NCBI GenBank assembly: GCA_004173515.1
Contig: SECN01000038.1
Span: forward strand, 1-35,659
Reading direction: 5' to 3'
Length of the DNA stretch: 35,659 nucleotides
Source of the DNA: Myxococcaceae bacterium
GTDB taxonomy: Bacteria; Myxococcota; Myxococcia; Myxococcales; Myxococcaceae
The position numbers and the translations under genes were made by a program. Positions within the stretch are counted from its first letter, which is position 1. Each line of letters starts with the position of its first letter. This document shows, in pieces, positions 33,485-35,659 of this stretch. Under the pieces are notes generated by a model. The model did not search any database, had not been told where the DNA came from, and saw nothing but the letters and a program-made list of their open reading frames with translations.

Positions 33485-33589
33485 GCGTCGCGTCCCCACG
33501 ACGCCGGAGCACCAGGGGACTTCCAGGAGCAACCGGGCGCTGAGGGGGCCGGAACGCGACAGCAACCGAGGAAAGGAACAGGAGGCCGT

Positions 33590-34045
33590 ATGGACGTCGA
33601 AGCGGTGCATTCGGAGGAAGGCAGGCCCCGGGCCCACTGGGAACATTTCACGCGCGACGAGCAGCTCGGGGTGCGGGGCGTGGGTCGCTCCCTGGAGCAG
33701 GCGTTCGAGATGGCGGCGCTGGCCCTCTGCGCGCTGGTGACGGATCCAAAGCGCGTGGAGGTGCACGAGGAGCTGGAGGTGTCCTGCCAGTCCGTGGACC
33801 ATGACGAGCTGCTCGCGGACTGGCTGCGCGCGGTGGTGGGGGCGATGGCGGGACGGCGCCTGCGCTTCCAGTGCTTCGCGGTGCGCCTGGACGGGTTGAA
33901 CCTCTTCGGTCGCGGCTTCGGTGAGCGCGCGGGCGCCGAGCGCCACGGCGCCAACGTGGCGGTGACGGGCGCGTCGCTCACCCAGGTGTCCGCGCGGCAG
34001 GGCCCCGGTGGCGTTTGGACGGCCGAGGCGCTGGTGGACTTCTAG
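33590..34045 (+). CDS. Archease
   Basis: A 151-aa protein of the archease family, small metal-binding activators of the RNA ligase RtcB. The opening WEHFTRDEQLGVRGVGRSLE matches the family start (HTADIGIRVxGxTLEEAF), with QAFEMAALALCALVTD next, then VDHDELLADWLRAVV and GRRLRFQCFAVRLDG. The metal-site Asp in the start motif is Asp23 in FTRDEQLG, while the final Asp is in LVDF at the C-terminus. RtcB is not in this window. The gene is followed directly, without spacing, by the alpha/beta hydrolase-OsmC fusion gene, so both are probably cotranscribed. Confidence 0.87.
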   Translation: MDVEAVHSEEGRPRAHWEHFTRDEQLGVRGVGRSLEQAFEMAALALCALVTDPKRVEVHEELEVSCQSVDHDELLADWLRAVVGAMAGRRLRFQCFAVRLDGLNLFGRGFGERAGAERHGANVAVTGASLTQVSARQGPGGVWTAEALVDF

Positions 34046-35245
34046 ATGCCCACCCGGGCGGTGTCCCTTCCGGGAGGCGCGGGACGGCTGGAGCTGCCCG
34101 CCGGAGCGCCCGCGGCGAGCGCCGTGCTGGTGTCGTGCTTCGCGTGCCTGGGCCACTCGCCAGGGCCGGAGCGGCTGGCGCGCGCGCTGGTGTCGCGGGG
34201 CTTCGCGGTGCTGCGCCTGGACTTCACGGAGGGGCCGGCCCTCGAAGGACGGGAGCGCCCGGACACCGTGCCGAGCGTGGACGCGGTGGTGGCCGCCTCG
34301 GCCTGGCTCGCCACGCATGCGCAGGTGCCCCGGCTGCTGGTGGGCCACAGCCTGGGCGGCGCGGCGGTGGTGGCGGCGCTGCCCCGGCTGCCGGACGTCG
34401 CGGCGGTGGCGCTGGTGAACGCGCCCGCGGGGGCGAACGACGTGCGCGCGCTGCTGCCGCCCGCCGCGCGCGAAGCCGGAGCGGGTGACATCACGCTGGG
34501 GCCCGGCCGGCTGCGCCTGGGACGCGACTTCCTCTCCGCCATCGACGAGGCGGCCCTGTCGAAGGCGCTGGGGGCCTTTCCGGGCGCGCTGCTGGTGATG
34601 CACGCACCGGGGGACCGGTACGTGGGCCTGGAGTGCGCGCGCCGGCTGGTGGCGAGCGCGCGCCAGCCCGCGAGCCTCGTGATGCTGGACGGGGCGGATC
34701 ACGTCCTCTCGCGCCCGGAGGACGCGGCCTACGCGGCGGATGTGTTGGGCCCGTGGGCCGCGCGGCACGTGGCGCCGGTGCGCGAGCGCGAGGCGCCGCT
34801 GCCGGAAGGACAGGTGGAGGTGCGCGAGGCGTCGGAGGGGGGGCTCGCGCAGGACATCCGCGTGGGCACGCACTGGCTGCGCGCGGACGAGCCGCTGACG
34901 CTGGGCGGGCGGGACTCAGGGCCCACGCCGTACGGGCTGCTGGCGGCGGCGCTGGGGGCGTGCACGTCGATGACCGTGCGGATGTACGCGGACCGTCATG
35001 GCTGGCCCCTCACCCGGGTGCGGGTGCGGTTGGACCACGACAAGGTGCATGCGAAGGATTGCGCGGAGTGCGAGTCGCGGGTGGGGCGGGTGGATCGCCT
35101 GGAGCGGCTCGTCCGGCTGGAGGGGCCCCTGACGGACGAACAGCGCGCCCGGCTGCTGCACATCGCGGACCTGTGCCCGGTGCACCGCACGCTCGAATCC
35201 AAGGTGGACGTGCGGACGCGGTGGGACGATTCATCCACGGAGTGA
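34046..35245 (+). CDS. Alpha/beta hydrolase-OsmC fusion protein
   Basis: A 399-aa two-domain protein. Residues 1-245 are an alpha/beta hydrolase with nucleophile elbow LLVGHSLGGAAVV (Ser near 107), acid in MHAPGDRYVG and His in DGADHVLS. Residues 260-399 are an OsmC-type peroxidase domain with RADEPLTLGGRDSGPTPYGL, the first reactive Cys in LGACTSMTVRMYA and the second in ADLCPVHRTLESK. OsmC proteins reduce organic peroxides using two cysteines, and both are present. The hydrolase half may free acyl peroxides for the second half. This fusion is known in other bacteria. The ATG directly follows the archease stop codon. An organic peroxide or stress role is likely. Confidence 0.92.
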   Translation: MPTRAVSLPGGAGRLELPAGAPAASAVLVSCFACLGHSPGPERLARALVSRGFAVLRLDFTEGPALEGRERPDTVPSVDAVVAASAWLATHAQVPRLLVGHSLGGAAVVAALPRLPDVAAVALVNAPAGANDVRALLPPAAREAGAGDITLGPGRLRLGRDFLSAIDEAALSKALGAFPGALLVMHAPGDRYVGLECARRLVASARQPASLVMLDGADHVLSRPEDAAYAADVLGPWAARHVAPVREREAPLPEGQVEVREASEGGLAQDIRVGTHWLRADEPLTLGGRDSGPTPYGLLAAALGACTSMTVRMYADRHGWPLTRVRVRLDHDKVHAKDCAECESRVGRVDRLERLVRLEGPLTDEQRARLLHIADLCPVHRTLESKVDVRTRWDDSSTE

Positions 35246-35314
35246 GTGCTCCGGGGCCGGGGGCTGGTATAGGGGGCGCTGCTTCCTTCCTCTTCGCGAT
35301 CAGGATGTTCGGCA

Positions 35315-35659
35315 ATGGCCCGTGAACCCCGCCTTGTGTGGCTCGACCTGGAGATGACCGGGCTGGACCCGGAGTCCTGCGGCATCATCGAGGTGGGTGT
35401 CATCATCACCGGCCCGGATCTGCGCCCCATCGCGGAGTTCGAGCGGGTCATCTGGCAGCCGGAGGAGATGCTCCAGCGCATGGAGCCCGTCGTGCGCGAC
35501 ATGCACACGAAGAACGGCCTCAGTGAGAAGGTCCGCGCCTCCAACGTGTCCCTGCGCGTGGCCGAGCGCGAGGTGACGTCCTTCGTCGCGGACCACTGCG
35601 AGCTGGGCGAGGGCATCCTCGCGGGCAACTCCATCCACACCGACCGGCGCTTCCTCATC
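35315..35659 (+). CDS. orn: Oligoribonuclease, 5' part (cut by window end)
   Basis: The first 115 codons of a DEDDh 3'-5' exoribonuclease that removes the last dinucleotides from RNA decay and degrades pGpG from cyclic-di-GMP. ATG 35315 begins MAREPRLVWLDLEMTGLDPE, where Asp and Glu of DLEMTGLD are the first two acidic metal ligands. Further blocks are IIEVGVIITGPDLRPIAEFE, MHTKNGLSEKVRASNVSL and, at the edge, LAGNSIHTDRRFLI, where the third Asp (HTDRRF) lies. The family usually has about 180-200 aa, so 70-85 codons lie beyond the window. It follows the hydrolase-OsmC gene by 69 bases on the same strand. Confidence 0.93.
   Translation, partial: MAREPRLVWLDLEMTGLDPESCGIIEVGVIITGPDLRPIAEFERVIWQPEEMLQRMEPVVRDMHTKNGLSEKVRASNVSLRVAEREVTSFVADHCELGEGILAGNSIHTDRRFLI

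Noticed and set aside
35268..35273. TATAGG as a -10 element for orn
   Set aside because: No convincing -35 at the right distance; a six-base match by itself is too weak.

Overview
The window is high-GC DNA (roughly 70 percent G+C by eye) from a myxobacterium, most likely Myxococcaceae (Corallococcus/Myxococcus-like). The grounds are the codon use, the many short lipoproteins, a sigma factor resembling a Myxococcales-specific sigma-70 family, a lipoprotein toxin resembling the paralogous DUF2380/TIGR02269 lipoproteins of Myxococcus, and receiver-only regulators. No rRNA, tRNA, CRISPR array or intact insertion sequence was seen.

Left part (1-7.7 kb). Two convergent GT4 glycosyltransferases overlap tail to tail, and the second carries a one-base frameshift. 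The first 248 bases are a perfect 113-bp inverted repeat that copies the start of the first glycosyltransferase, most simply an assembly or library artefact. Then comes a leftward accessory cluster: a lipoprotein toxin with a C-terminal HHH/HNH-like nuclease domain, a four-base-overlapping probable immunity gene, a secreted DNase I-like protein whose catalytic Asp is replaced by Asn, and a decayed remnant of a second immunity gene. A RsiV/PdaC-like secreted protein and a pirin follow.

Middle part (7.9-22.8 kb). A rightward run of five tightly spaced genes holds two tandem paralogous membrane proteins of unknown family, a lipoprotein, a zinc-finger protein and a MurG-like glycosyltransferase. 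Next are a small conserved hypothetical, a membrane histidine kinase, a lipoprotein, a CheY-like receiver and an XRE regulator. A translationally coupled pair follows, an SGNH-hydrolase-like lipoprotein with GNSL in place of GDSL and a LACTB-like serine hydrolase. A zinc-ribbon/Yip1-like membrane protein and two leftward lipoproteins complete this part.

Right part (22.8-35.7 kb). A GIY-YIG nuclease with a DUF4357-like tail looks recently acquired. Housekeeping and stress genes follow: an ApaH/PPP-type phosphoesterase, the sigma factor, alanine racemase, an LpxL/HtrB-type acyltransferase divergent from an M1 aminopeptidase lipoprotein, enoyl-CoA hydratase with PRPP synthetase, a phosphoribosyltransferase, archease, an alpha/beta hydrolase-OsmC fusion, and the 5' part of oligoribonuclease cut by the window end.

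The most unusual region is the 2.5-5.7 kb toxin/immunity/DNase-like cluster, followed by the tandem membrane-protein cassette at 7.9-11.8 kb.
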